Below are positions 17,598-26,361 of a DNA stretch of 64,000 nucleotides, one piece after another (the stretch's first letter is position 1; every line of letters begins with the position of its first letter). The notes under the pieces are model-generated. The model saw only the letters and a program-made list of their open reading frames with translations. It did no database searches and was not told the DNA's origin. A program made the translations under genes and the position numbers. The stretch comes from Desulfosporosinus fructosivorans (GTDB taxonomy: Bacteria; Bacillota; Desulfitobacteriia; Desulfitobacteriales; Desulfitobacteriaceae): contig NZ_SPQQ01000003.1 of the NCBI RefSeq assembly GCF_004766045.1, positions 763,038 through 827,037 of the forward strand, written 5' to 3'.

Positions 17598-19163
17598 TCA
17601 CACTAGAGGATTATTAAAGAGAGGTCGATTCGTCTTATCCTTAGGGCGAGGCTGAATTAAGATCTCAGTTATAGCTTCGCAGAGCCGTCGAATTCCTTCT
17701 AGAATCGTTGCTTCTGGGTGACGACTGAAACAAAGTCTAATTCGGTCTGTGCCACCAGGGTTAATGAAAAAGGCATTTCCAGGGACGAAGGTAATTTTCT
17801 TCTCGGCCGCCTTGGTAAGGAGTGTCGCAGCTTTCATTCCGGGGGGCAGTTCGCACCATAAGTAATAACCACCCTCAGGCACAGACCAGGTTAGTCCTGA
17901 CGGTGCAAGCTTCGTTAAAGCTGAAACCATGGTATCGCGTTGAATCCTATAATGATTTCTGACCTTTATAAGGTGTTGGTCCAATAGTCCCTGCTGGCAG
18001 AATTCAGTCATCATCCACTGAGTAGTGGTGCTGGTATGAAGATCGACATGCTGTTTGGCAAGGGTCAAATGCTCCAATACCGAAGGAGGTGCTACACACC
18101 AACCTAGGCGGAGACCAGGAAACAGTATTTTAGAAAATGTTCCCAAATAGATAACGTGTTCGTGTTCATCCAAGGATTTAAGGGAAGGGGATAGTTTACC
18201 TTCATAATAGAGTTCACTATAGGGGTCATCTTCCACAATCGGTATATGATATTGATACGCCAATCTGAGGAGCTCTTGGCGTCGGGACAGACTCATCTTA
18301 TGGCCAGATGGATTTTGAAAGGTCGGGAGTGTGTAAATGAATTTGGGGCGATGCCGTGCGAGAATCTGTTCTAATAAATCGGTTCTTAAGCCTTCTTGAT
18401 CCATAGGTACAGTTAGAATTCGGGCACCTGCTGCTTTGAAAACCCCAATAGCTCCTAAGAAGGACGGTTCTTCCATCACGATGTAGTCCCCCGGTTCTAA
18501 GAAGACTTTGGCAAGCAAATCTAGCCCTTGTTGAGAACCTGATAAAATCATAACTCGTTCTGCTTGGGTATGGATGCCGCGCTGAGCCAGCCAAGTTGCT
18601 ATGTATTCCCGTAGAGGGTAATGCCCCATTGTGGGCCCATATTCAAAGGCCTGCCAGTTACCTGAACTTATGACTTGCTGACCTATCTGACTAAATTCCT
18701 CTAGTGGAAAGTACTCACCAGCCGGTGATCCCAAGGCAAAGGATATCTGATCTTCCTCACCAATTTCAGTCAGAATGGAAGCTAAGACAGGATTGTACAT
18801 GCGCTCTGACTGCCTGGAATAAAAGTTCTGCCAAGACATAGGTTGAACCGGTGTAGGTAGTAATCCGTAATTGTCTTCGATGCCTGATAGATGGTCAAAA
18901 AAGCGATCTGTGGAGGACAGGGAAGAACTCACTATCGTTCCTTTGCCCACATGTGACTGAATTAAGCCATCCGCTTCCAATTCGTGGTAAGCATTGACTA
19001 TTGTAGTGCGGTTTACCCCTAAAGTGCTGGCAAACTTTCTCTCAGGGGGAAGGCGAAAACCAGGAGAGAGTTCATTTGCCAGGATAAGTTGCCGGATTTG
19101 GTTCCTAATTTGCAAGTATAGTGGTGTCTTAAGGGAACGGTCTAAATGCAGTTCCATGGTCAT
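17598..19163 (-). CDS. MocR/PdxR family regulator (GntR HTH fused to aminotransferase domain)
   Basis: A 521-aa protein. Residues about 10-75 form a GntR winged helix (LSPGFRLPPERKFASTLGVNRTTIVNAYHELEADGLI) and about 115-490 form a fold-type I aminotransferase domain with the PLP lysine in LGTFSKILFPGLRLGW. Such MocR proteins use PLP as effector or sensor (PdxR, GabR). The gene follows an aminotransferase gene (19270-20445) whose catalytic domain it resembles, 106 bp apart and on the same strand, so they are probably co-transcribed. It likely binds the direct repeats at 20504-20538. Confidence 0.9.
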   Translation of the reverse strand: MTMELHLDRSLKTPLYLQIRNQIRQLILANELSPGFRLPPERKFASTLGVNRTTIVNAYHELEADGLIQSHVGKGTIVSSSLSSTDRFFDHLSGIEDNYGLLPTPVQPMSWQNFYSRQSERMYNPVLASILTEIGEEDQISFALGSPAGEYFPLEEFSQIGQQVISSGNWQAFEYGPTMGHYPLREYIATWLAQRGIHTQAERVMILSGSQQGLDLLAKVFLEPGDYIVMEEPSFLGAIGVFKAAGARILTVPMDQEGLRTDLLEQILARHRPKFIYTLPTFQNPSGHKMSLSRRQELLRLAYQYHIPIVEDDPYSELYYEGKLSPSLKSLDEHEHVIYLGTFSKILFPGLRLGWCVAPPSVLEHLTLAKQHVDLHTSTTTQWMMTEFCQQGLLDQHLIKVRNHYRIQRDTMVSALTKLAPSGLTWSVPEGGYYLWCELPPGMKAATLLTKAAEKKITFVPGNAFFINPGGTDRIRLCFSRHPEATILEGIRRLCEAITEILIQPRPKDKTNRPLFNNPLV

Positions 19164-19269
19164 AACCCCTTTGATCTTATGTTGGATGTGTTCATTTGGG
19201 ATAATTAATATTTTGATCGTATTTCGAACCCGAACTCCGAACCCGAACCACGTCCTTCAAAGTGCGTTG

Positions 19270-20445
19270 CTAGTTAACCTTCATAATAGCTGCAAGGCGA
19301 TTTATTCCTTGTTTTATCTGTTCTGGTGTGGGATTGGAAAAATTTAATCTCATGCTGCTATTACTCTCGCCGTTCGCAAAAAAATGAATACCAGGCACAT
19401 AGGCTACTTTGGCTGCTGCTGCCCGTGGCAGGAGTTGATCAGTATCATAGCCTTCGGGTAGGGTCAGCCATATAAACATGCCTCCGGTTGGTTCTGTCCA
19501 CCTAGCTTGGGTGGGAAAGGCAAACTTGAGTTCCTGTAGCATTAGATCTCGTCGTAGTTTATAGGTTTGTCGAATCTTCTCGACGTGTTCGGCCGCGCTA
19601 AAATGGGTCAAGTAGTAGTGAGTAGCCCGCTGTAAGAGGGTACTGGTGTGCAAATCAGTTCCTTGTTTGGCCACAGTCAGTTTAGCTATTATTTTTTGGT
19701 CAGCGACGATCCAACCTAACCTTAGCCCAGGGGCGAGGGTCTTAGAAAAGGTGCCAAGGTAAATCACTTCATCTTCGGCAGCCAAAGACTTGATTGACGG
19801 TAATATTGGACCCTCATAGCGTAGTTCACCGTAGGGGTCATCTTCTATCAATGGGATTCCGTACTGGCTAGCTAGGCGTGCAACTGCTTGCCGTTCTTCA
19901 AGCGTGAAAGTGGTGCCAGTCGGATTCTGATAGGTGGGAGCAAGGTAGATGAGCTTGGGACCGTGCTGCTTAATAGATGATTCGAGGTCCGGGAGGTTGA
20001 TTCCTCCTTCATTTGTAAGGAATGACTTAAAATTGGCCTGGTAACTACGAAAGGTTTGGATGGCTCCGAGATAACTGGGATTTTGTAAAAGTACAACATC
20101 CCCTGGATTCAGGAATAGTTTGGCAATTAGGTCTAGTCCTTGCTGTGACCCATTTGTGAGGAAAATGTTATCGGCTTCAGCCTTAATTCCTTTGGCACGC
20201 ATTTGAGCCGCTATCTCCTCGCGCAGGGGTAAATAACCCTCGGTAGTACCGTATTGTAGGACAGAAGGGTCTCCAGCCCCTAAAACACGATCATACGATT
20301 CCCGGATATCAGTAAGTGGAAACAATTCTGGAGCTGGAAGGCCGCCTGCAAAAGAAATTACATTTGGTTGTTCGGTCACCTTCAAGATCTCCCGAATAGC
20401 AGAATTCTCCATGTGGTTAACACGATCTGCATAGACATGCATCAT
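19270..20445 (-). CDS. PLP-dependent aminotransferase (2-aminoadipate/aromatic type)
   Basis: A 391-aa class I/II aminotransferase similar to LysN/Aro8-like and valine-pyruvate enzymes: ISFAGGLPAPELFP at the N-terminus, NGSQQGLDLIAKLFLNPGD, the LIEDDPYGELRY block and the PLP lysine in LGTFSKTLAPGLRLGW. The amino donor is unknown. The promoter region carries repeats likely bound by the MocR regulator encoded next on the same strand. A strong gagggggag site precedes ATGATG. Confidence 0.9.
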   Translation of the reverse strand: MMHVYADRVNHMENSAIREILKVTEQPNVISFAGGLPAPELFPLTDIRESYDRVLGAGDPSVLQYGTTEGYLPLREEIAAQMRAKGIKAEADNIFLTNGSQQGLDLIAKLFLNPGDVVLLQNPSYLGAIQTFRSYQANFKSFLTNEGGINLPDLESSIKQHGPKLIYLAPTYQNPTGTTFTLEERQAVARLASQYGIPLIEDDPYGELRYEGPILPSIKSLAAEDEVIYLGTFSKTLAPGLRLGWIVADQKIIAKLTVAKQGTDLHTSTLLQRATHYYLTHFSAAEHVEKIRQTYKLRRDLMLQELKFAFPTQARWTEPTGGMFIWLTLPEGYDTDQLLPRAAAAKVAYVPGIHFFANGESNSSMRLNFSNPTPEQIKQGINRLAAIMKVN

Positions 20446-20503
20446 ATTTTACTCCCCCTCACGTGGTTTTAGCTTATTATATGGGGGAGATTACCAGCGT
20501 GCA

Positions 20504-20538
20504 ACATCCAATTGGATGATTATATAAGACATCCAATT
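20504..20538 (-). promoter_or_regulatory. Aminotransferase promoter with MocR-type direct repeats
   Basis: ACATCCAATT occurs at 20504-20513 and 20529-20538, 25 bp apart, and the first copy also lies in the palindrome CATCCAATTGGATG (20505-20518). Between them, on the minus strand, is a TATAAT (20524 to 20519). Direct repeats across the -10 are typical of GabR/PdxR-type control. The rest of the 332-bp gap (20446-20777) shows nothing else clear. Confidence 0.6.
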
Positions 20539-20777
20539 TGTGCGTTTCAATTGTTTACCCTGAATTTTGCTGAGTCTTCCATGGCTCGTGATTCTTGAGA
20601 AAACGTCTCTTTCATGGTATATTATCAGTTAGTCAAGAAGAAATACTGGCATTAATTTAAGTATTAATACGTATCATTAGAAAGTATTGGCTAAGTGATA
20701 ACCAGTGCCTTTTTCCTGTGAAAGGAGGAAAGCCAAGCCTTTGGACCAGTCACAATTTGTAGAAACGAGATGATAAT

Positions 20778-21578
20778 TTGAACGACTTTCTAAGTGCCTT
20801 AATTCTAGGAATTGTAGAAGGGATAACCGAATTTCTCCCCATCTCCTCGACTGGGCACCTTATTATTGTGAACCAGTTTGTTGGGTTCAGTGAACAATTC
20901 GCGAATATGTTTAACGTGGTAATCCAACTTGGGGCCATTCTTTCGGTAGTAGTTTACTTTAGAAAACGACTTATTCCATCAGGTCGTAACAAACCATTAG
21001 AAAATCAGAGGATTTTTGACCTCTGGAAAAAGACTATTGCGGGAGTGATTCCTGCGCTGGCAATCGGGTTCCTCCTAGGCGATTACATAGAAGAACGTTT
21101 ATTTAACACGACAGTTGTTGCACTGGCCCTAATAGTTGGTGGGCTAATTCTACTGTATATCGAGAATAGGAAACCATTAAATAGAATAACCTCAGTTGAA
21201 TATCTGACTTATAAAACGGCGATATTAATAGGCTTTATTCAGTGTTTGGCAATGATTCCTGGTACGTCACGCTCAGCGGCAACCATTATCGGAGCAATGC
21301 TACTAGGAGCTTCTAGGATTGTAGCGGCGGAATTCTCTTTCTTTTTGGCAATTCCTACGATGGCAGCTGCCTCTGGTTACACATTATTAAAGAGTGGGAT
21401 GTTATTGTCGACACATGAGTTCCTTGTTGTAGCTTGTGGGTTCATCGTATCCTTTGCTGTAGCTTGGCTTGTCATTGCTGGGTTAATGAATTACATCAGT
21501 AAAAGGAATTTTAAACCGTTTGGCTATTACAGAATTGTGCTTGGAATTATTGTCCTTGCGTATTTTTTCTTAATATAG
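20778..21578 (+). CDS. uppP: Undecaprenyl-diphosphatase UppP (BacA)
   Basis: A 266-aa polytopic enzyme that recycles undecaprenyl pyrophosphate to the monophosphate for peptidoglycan synthesis and gives bacitracin tolerance. Diagnostic motifs: GIVEGITEFLPISSTGHLII near the N-terminus and MIPGTSRSAATIIGAMLLG in the middle, plus about eight membrane helices. TTG start at 20778 with only a weak ribosome-binding site (cgagatgat); a stronger aggagg lies too far upstream (about 20723). Monocistronic, ended by the hairpin at 21607-21665. Confidence 0.93.
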   Translation: MNDFLSALILGIVEGITEFLPISSTGHLIIVNQFVGFSEQFANMFNVVIQLGAILSVVVYFRKRLIPSGRNKPLENQRIFDLWKKTIAGVIPALAIGFLLGDYIEERLFNTTVVALALIVGGLILLYIENRKPLNRITSVEYLTYKTAILIGFIQCLAMIPGTSRSAATIIGAMLLGASRIVAAEFSFFLAIPTMAAASGYTLLKSGMLLSTHEFLVVACGFIVSFAVAWLVIAGLMNYISKRNFKPFGYYRIVLGIIVLAYFFLI

Positions 21579-21606
21579 TCTTAGCTCTACTTTAGTTGGA
21601 AAGTGA

Positions 21607-21665
21607 GATACGCAAAAAAAGTGCACCTTTAATGAAAGACTAAAAGGTGCACTTTTTTGCGTATC
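21607..21665. terminator. Very long terminator hairpin after uppP
   Basis: A stem of about 23 bp (gatacgc, A-tract, gtgcaccttt and complement) has only one bulged A and a 12-base loop. The internal A- and T-tracts make it bidirectional. Confidence 0.8.
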
Positions 21666-21730
21666 TGAATGTAGGATTTAAAGAATAGGGGCAAGATGCA
21701 TCGGGCCCTTCAAATTTGTAATTTGGGCCA

Positions 21731-21759
21731 TTGACCAAGTGGTCAGAGAGAGGTATAAT
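21731..21759 (+). promoter_or_regulatory. Promoter with TetR-like dyad operator before the ABC exporter
   Basis: TTGACC (21731-21736) and TATAAT (21754-21759) are 17 bp apart. A dyad TGACCA-AG-TGGTCA (21732-21745) overlaps the -35 and spacer, ideal for repression by a TetR-type regulator, which is not in the window. A decayed copy of this region lies at 26270-26297. Confidence 0.7.
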
Positions 21760-21794
21760 TCTGATATATTCAGCAAGATGGATGGAGGATCAGG

Positions 21795-22499
21795 ATGGAC
21801 GTTCTTATGGAAGGCACAAATATCCGCAAACGTTACCGTACTGGCGAAGTAGAAGTCGAAGTTTTAAAGGGAATCGACTTCCAGATCTTCCAAGGGGAAT
21901 TCATTGTTATTTTGGGCCAAAGTGGTTCTGGCAAAACAACGTTACTCAATATTATTGGAGGCATGACCCAGGCTTCCAGCGGTGAGCTTAATTACAAGGG
22001 ACAACCCATTCATTCAATTGATGATCAACAACTGACACTTTATCGAAGGAACGAGGTCGGGTTTGTTTTTCAGAACTACAACTTAATGCCAAATCTCACA
22101 ACCTATGAAAACGTTAAACTAGCTGTAGAAATTGCTCAGAATCCACTCTCTGTTTCAGACGTTCTTAGAGAAGTTGGAATTGAGGAATGGTCAGATCATT
22201 TTCCATCCCAACTCTCTGGGGGACAGCAGCAGCGGGTGGCTATCGCCCGGGCAATTGTTAAAAATCCTGAATTGCTGCTGTGTGATGAACCAACTGGGGC
22301 CTTGGATATTCAAACCGGTGTTCAGGTTTTAAAAGCGTTACAGAAGTTGAACCGCGTCTACCATAAAACCGTAATGATTATCACCCATAATGCCGAAATC
22401 GCCAAAATGGCCAATAGGGTTTTTTATTTGAAAGACGGTCTGCTTGATTGTGTCAAAGTCAACGAGAATCCACTGGATCCTGAGGACATCTCATGGTAA
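21795..22499 (+). CDS. ABC exporter ATP-binding protein (MacB/LolD type)
   Basis: A 234-aa ATPase with Walker [11 protein letters not shown]-loop [11 protein letters not shown], signature [14 protein letters not shown], Walker [13 protein letters not shown] and H-loop ITHN. The PTGALD/LMPNLT variants place it with MacB/LolD-type mechanotransmission exporters. Its stop overlaps the permease start (ATGGTAATG), so the two are translationally coupled. ggagg lies 9 bp before the ATG. It energises the permease at 22493 and perhaps also the duplicated permease at 26355, which has lost its own ATPase gene. Confidence 0.92.
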   Translation: MDVLMEGTNIRKRYRTGEVEVEVLKGIDFQIFQGEFIVILGQSGSGKTTLLNIIGGMTQASSGELNYKGQPIHSIDDQQLTLYRRNEVGFVFQNYNLMPNLTTYENVKLAVEIAQNPLSVSDVLREVGIEEWSDHFPSQLSGGQQQRVAIARAIVKNPELLLCDEPTGALDIQTGVQVLKALQKLNRVYHKTVMIITHNAEIAKMANRVFYLKDGLLDCVKVNENPLDPEDISW

Positions 22500-24871
22500 T
22501 GCTGAGAAGAAAAACCTTGAGAGATCTCTTGGAGAATAAGGGGGTTTACTTCGCTTGTGTCGTGGTCATCGCCATCGGCTTGATGATCTATACCACAATG
22601 TCCATGGTGTTCGAAAGCATGACGAAGGCTCAGGAGGCTTTTTATAGTGAAACACACTTTGCAGACGGATTTATTAGTGTTACAGGCTATCCAGAAGCCA
22701 AAGTAAACTCTCTCACGTATCTCTATGGAATTGATCAAGCTGAAGGGCGGATCGTCAAAGATGTTCGCCTCATTGACCAGCAAAAAGACTCTAATCGCTA
22801 TTTAAGAATGGTCTCCGTCAATCTTACCAACCCCCCAAAACTCAATCAACTTCAACTCATAACCGGGCAACTTCCTAAAGATAACCAGCCTGAAATTCTA
22901 GTTGACCCCCAGTTTTTAGCAGCCAATCATTTATCGTTAGGGGATCCTCTCAACGTCATTATCGAAGGACAACAAAGTACTTTCTATATCACAGGAACCG
23001 CTCAGAGCCCGGAATTTGTCTATATCATGCGGAACGCTCAAGACCTATATCCATCGCCTGTCGATTTTGGTATTGCCTATGTGCCTTTAAGTTCTCTTAA
23101 AGTGATGGTTAAGGAACAGGGACAGGTTAATGATCTGGTCTTCACTTTGAAAAAGGGAGTAAGTTTTGATTCGGTGAAAGAAAATCTGCAAGTTGAGCTG
23201 AAATCCAGTGGTCTACAAAGCATGGTGGCGCGTAAAGATCAAACGAGCAATGCCGTGTTGACTGCTAAAATAGCTGGTATGAAAAGTATGGCAACGGCTC
23301 TTCCTGTGGTGTTTTTAGGAGTTGCCGCGTTCATCTTGTATTCTATGTTGCAGCGACTCATCGAACAACAACGGGCTGCCATTGGGACCCTGAAGGCGTT
23401 TGGCTTTACCAATCGTGAAATTGTCTTACATTATCTAACCTATCCCTTGATTATTGGTACGGTTGGAGGCTTACTGGGGAGTTTATCAGGAATCGCCCTT
23501 TCGTTTCCTCTAACGACCTTGTACAAGCAATTCTTTGCGCTGCCCGGACTTAAAAGCCAATTTTCGTATAAATACCTACTGATTAGCCTTGCACTGTCGC
23601 TCTTTGTCAGCCTACTCAGCGGTCTCAAGGGGAGTCTCGATATTTTACGTTTGGATCCAGCCGAAGCTATGCGACCTCCAGCACCAATCACCGCAAACAA
23701 GACTCGAATTGAAAGAATTACCTGGTTCTGGCGAAACCTTTCTTCCCAAGCTCAGATGGGTATCCGTGACGTATTTCGTACTCCGACTAGAAGCTTTTTT
23801 AACGTCCTAGGGATGGCTGTTGTTTTTAGTTTAATGACAGTATCTTGGTCTTTACACAACATGATCAATTTGCTAACGGTTGTACAATTGGAACAAGTTC
23901 AAACCTTCGACGTGAAGCTACAACTGGCTCGCCCCTCTCCGACGGGTTCAACTCAACTTGCCCTAACCCGTGAAGCAGGAGTTTCTAAAGTAGAGCCCGT
24001 TCTGGAAGTGCCAGCCAGCTTGAGAAATGGTTGGTTATCGAAGGAAGTTGCTTTGATGGGCCTTGGCAAAGATTCTATACTGTATAAAATCCTTGATAAA
24101 AACGGCCAACGCGTGGAGGTTCCGGACCAAGGGATTTTGCTTTCCGAACGTTTGGCCAAGTCCTTAAATGTAAAGGTGGGAGATGTTATATATGTGGAAA
24201 GCCCTTTTCGGAGAGAAACCCTCGGTGAAAAGGGAGAGAGCTTACTTGTCAAAGGTGTGGTTCCTCAATATATCGGACTTAATGCCTTTATGGAGGAAAA
24301 AGAACTACAGCGTTTTCTCAGGCAAGGAGAAATCAGCACGTCAATGCTCGTTAAAATGGATCAGTCGGAAATAGGAACCATGAAAAGCAAGTACCGCAAT
24401 GCTAGTAATGTCACGACGATGGAAGACCTAAAAGATTCGGGGGACAAGATTCGGAAAATGATGGATTCTTATGGTTTTACGACTTGGCTACTCGCGTTTC
24501 TCGGTGGAATTACGGGCTTTGCTTTGATCTATAATTCCAGTATTATTTCTCTCTCTGAACGAAAGCGGGAATTGGCTTCCCTGCGTGTGCTTGGCATGAC
24601 ACCCAGTGAAGTATTAAAGGTGATTACTTCAGAACAATGGACGTTGTTTGCTTTTGGAATCCTACTGGGTATTCCCTTGGCCTATGGCTTAGAGATGAGT
24701 ATGGCTCAGGCCATGAGCACGGATCTGTACTCACTTCCGGCAGTACTCCCGCCCGTGGCCTTACTGGGTGCAGCTGTGGGAACCGCTTTTTCAGTTTTAG
24801 TGGCCCAAAGCAGGGCTTATTCCTTGATAAAGTCACTTCCGTATGTTGAGATTCTCGCGACTAGAGACTAA
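22493..24871 (+). CDS. FtsX-like ABC transporter permease, copy 1
   Basis: A 792-aa permease with an N-terminal helix (residues about 17-37), a large extracytoplasmic region, two FtsX-type membrane bundles (about 260-385 and 680-780) and a central helix near 435. The conserved cytoplasmic stretches ASLRVLGMTPSEVLKVI and IGTLKAFGFTNREIVLHY are typical FtsX coupling motifs. With the ATPase upstream and the HlyD-like adaptor downstream it forms a tripartite-style exporter in a Gram-positive envelope. The substrate is unknown; lipids, peptides or antibiotics are typical. Confidence 0.9.
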   Translation: MVMLRRKTLRDLLENKGVYFACVVVIAIGLMIYTTMSMVFESMTKAQEAFYSETHFADGFISVTGYPEAKVNSLTYLYGIDQAEGRIVKDVRLIDQQKDSNRYLRMVSVNLTNPPKLNQLQLITGQLPKDNQPEILVDPQFLAANHLSLGDPLNVIIEGQQSTFYITGTAQSPEFVYIMRNAQDLYPSPVDFGIAYVPLSSLKVMVKEQGQVNDLVFTLKKGVSFDSVKENLQVELKSSGLQSMVARKDQTSNAVLTAKIAGMKSMATALPVVFLGVAAFILYSMLQRLIEQQRAAIGTLKAFGFTNREIVLHYLTYPLIIGTVGGLLGSLSGIALSFPLTTLYKQFFALPGLKSQFSYKYLLISLALSLFVSLLSGLKGSLDILRLDPAEAMRPPAPITANKTRIERITWFWRNLSSQAQMGIRDVFRTPTRSFFNVLGMAVVFSLMTVSWSLHNMINLLTVVQLEQVQTFDVKLQLARPSPTGSTQLALTREAGVSKVEPVLEVPASLRNGWLSKEVALMGLGKDSILYKILDKNGQRVEVPDQGILLSERLAKSLNVKVGDVIYVESPFRRETLGEKGESLLVKGVVPQYIGLNAFMEEKELQRFLRQGEISTSMLVKMDQSEIGTMKSKYRNASNVTTMEDLKDSGDKIRKMMDSYGFTTWLLAFLGGITGFALIYNSSIISLSERKRELASLRVLGMTPSEVLKVITSEQWTLFAFGILLGIPLAYGLEMSMAQAMSTDLYSLPAVLPPVALLGAAVGTAFSVLVAQSRAYSLIKSLPYVEILATRD

Positions 24872-24893
24872 AGTTCGAGATAGGAGGGTTAAA

Positions 24894-26195
24894 ATGGCGC
24901 TGGAAAAGAGTAAGTTCAAGCTAACTCCAAAAACCTTTAAGCTACCAAAATTTAAGCATCGCAAGTTAATAATTATGGGTGGGCTCGCAGTCCTTGTTCT
25001 TATTTACGTGGTGGTCTCTAATGCCCAGCCTCTGTCGACAGGCGTAGTTACGCTTCATCCACAAAACTTTAGCAAAGGTTTTACAGAAGAAGGGGAAATT
25101 ATCGCCGCTCAGGAGTGGCCAATCTTCAACCCTGTTGAGGGGAAACTGCAAACGCTCAAGGTTCAGAATGGAGATACCGTCAAAAAAGGACAAGTGCTTT
25201 TTGAGATAGGCACCAGTGATCTGAACTATCAGTTGGAAGCCTTGAAAGCACAAGTGCAAAGTCTGGAAGGGCAACGCTTGCAGAGTTACAAAAGCCCCAA
25301 TGCTGCGCAAGTTGCCCAACAGAATTTAATGATTCAGCAAGCGGAAAAGGATGCTCAGATCGAAGAACTGAACCTGAAGCGAATGAAGGCCTTATATGAT
25401 TCCGGATCGATTTCTCTCGTTCAATATGAAGAGGCCCAGTCAACGTTCGATAAAGCGAAAAACATTTTAGAACAGCAAAAATATGGCTTGCAATTGATCT
25501 ACGAGCAAAGTGAAGCTTCCCAAGGGACGGAAATGTATTATAACAATCAAAAAAATGCCCTTCAAGCTCAGACTGACCAATTAATTGATAAGATCAGTAA
25601 AGCCAAAGTTGTTGCCCTTCAAGATGGGCTTGTCAAAGATCTCACTCTGAAGGAAGGAAACTTGGTTCCACTAGGCCAGCAGATACTGACCGTGTTCGTG
25701 AGCGGCGGGTATAAGTTAGAAAGTTATGTCCTAGCCAGTGATGCCCTCGATATCAAAGTGGGGAGCACGGTCCAAGTTATCCAAGCGACCAGTGCTGGAA
25801 ATAAATCCTTGACAGGCAAAGTTGAAGCCGTCGCAGTCTCAGCGATCGAACGGATATCTCCCTTGGGCTTAAAAGAAAACCGCGTTAAAGTGACCATTTT
25901 GCTCACAGAGTCATCTCCTGTCGTCGTTCTGGGGAGCAACGTGGATGTAAAGTATACAACCCTCGAAGTCCTCGACAAACTGCTGATTCCCAAAACTGCC
26001 CTTTTTCCTTACCAACAAGGAGAGGCTGTCTGGGTAGTTGAGCAAGGGAAGGCTAAAATTCAACCCGTCAAAAAAGGCCAGGAAAATGATAACCAAGTGA
26101 TCATTGAACAAGGCTTGACGGATGGATCTATTATTATTGAGGACCCCAATTTAACGGGTCTGAAAGAAGGAAAACGTATTAAGTCAATACTCTAA
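24894..26195 (+). CDS. Membrane fusion protein (HlyD/MacA-like)
   Basis: Start at ATG 24894 after taggagggtt; the longer frame from 24843 overlaps the permease gene and lacks a site. The 433-aa protein has one N-terminal membrane helix (GGLAVLVLIYVVVSN), a biotinyl/lipoyl-like half motif (EGKLQTLKVQNGDTVKKGQVLFEI), a coiled-coil hairpin (about 105-215, Gln/Ala-rich), the second lipoyl half (AKVVALQDGLVKDLTLKEGNLV) and a beta-barrel. It is the adaptor for the adjacent ABC exporter. Confidence 0.9.
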   Translation: MALEKSKFKLTPKTFKLPKFKHRKLIIMGGLAVLVLIYVVVSNAQPLSTGVVTLHPQNFSKGFTEEGEIIAAQEWPIFNPVEGKLQTLKVQNGDTVKKGQVLFEIGTSDLNYQLEALKAQVQSLEGQRLQSYKSPNAAQVAQQNLMIQQAEKDAQIEELNLKRMKALYDSGSISLVQYEEAQSTFDKAKNILEQQKYGLQLIYEQSEASQGTEMYYNNQKNALQAQTDQLIDKISKAKVVALQDGLVKDLTLKEGNLVPLGQQILTVFVSGGYKLESYVLASDALDIKVGSTVQVIQATSAGNKSLTGKVEAVAVSAIERISPLGLKENRVKVTILLTESSPVVVLGSNVDVKYTTLEVLDKLLIPKTALFPYQQGEAVWVVEQGKAKIQPVKKGQENDNQVIIEQGLTDGSIIIEDPNLTGLKEGKRIKSIL

Positions 26196-26214
26196 GCAAT
26201 CCAGAAAATCAGCA

Positions 26215-26238
26215 CCGCATCACCTTCAAGTGGTGCGG
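26215..26238 (+). terminator. Weak hairpin after the adaptor gene
   Basis: ccgcatcac pairs with gtggtgcgg (one G-T pair) around cttcaa, followed by a poor T-run. Read-through into the second permease is therefore plausible. Confidence 0.4.
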
Positions 26239-26269
26239 AGTTTGCTTTAATCATTTGTAAGGTGCTCCA

Positions 26270-26361
26270 TTACTAGAGTGGTCAGAGAGAGGAAGAACTC
26301 TGTTGTATTGAACTAGCAGATGGATGGAGGGAGCGGGATGGACGTTCTCATCTCATGGTAA
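26270..26361 (+). pseudogene. Collapsed copy of promoter plus ATPase gene (seven-codon stub)
   Basis: This segment aligns with 21731-21808: gtggtcagagagagg, gatggatggagg and gatggacgttct are shared. The -35 has decayed from TTGACC to TTACTA, the left operator half is lost, and the -10 has become AAGAAC. The ATPase ORF is reduced to ATG GAC GTT CTC ATC TCA TGG TAA (26338-26361). That is the first four codons fused in frame to the last three of the complete ATPase gene, with the same ATGGTAATG overlap to the permease. It looks like an internal deletion of about 227 codons after duplication. Confidence 0.8.
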
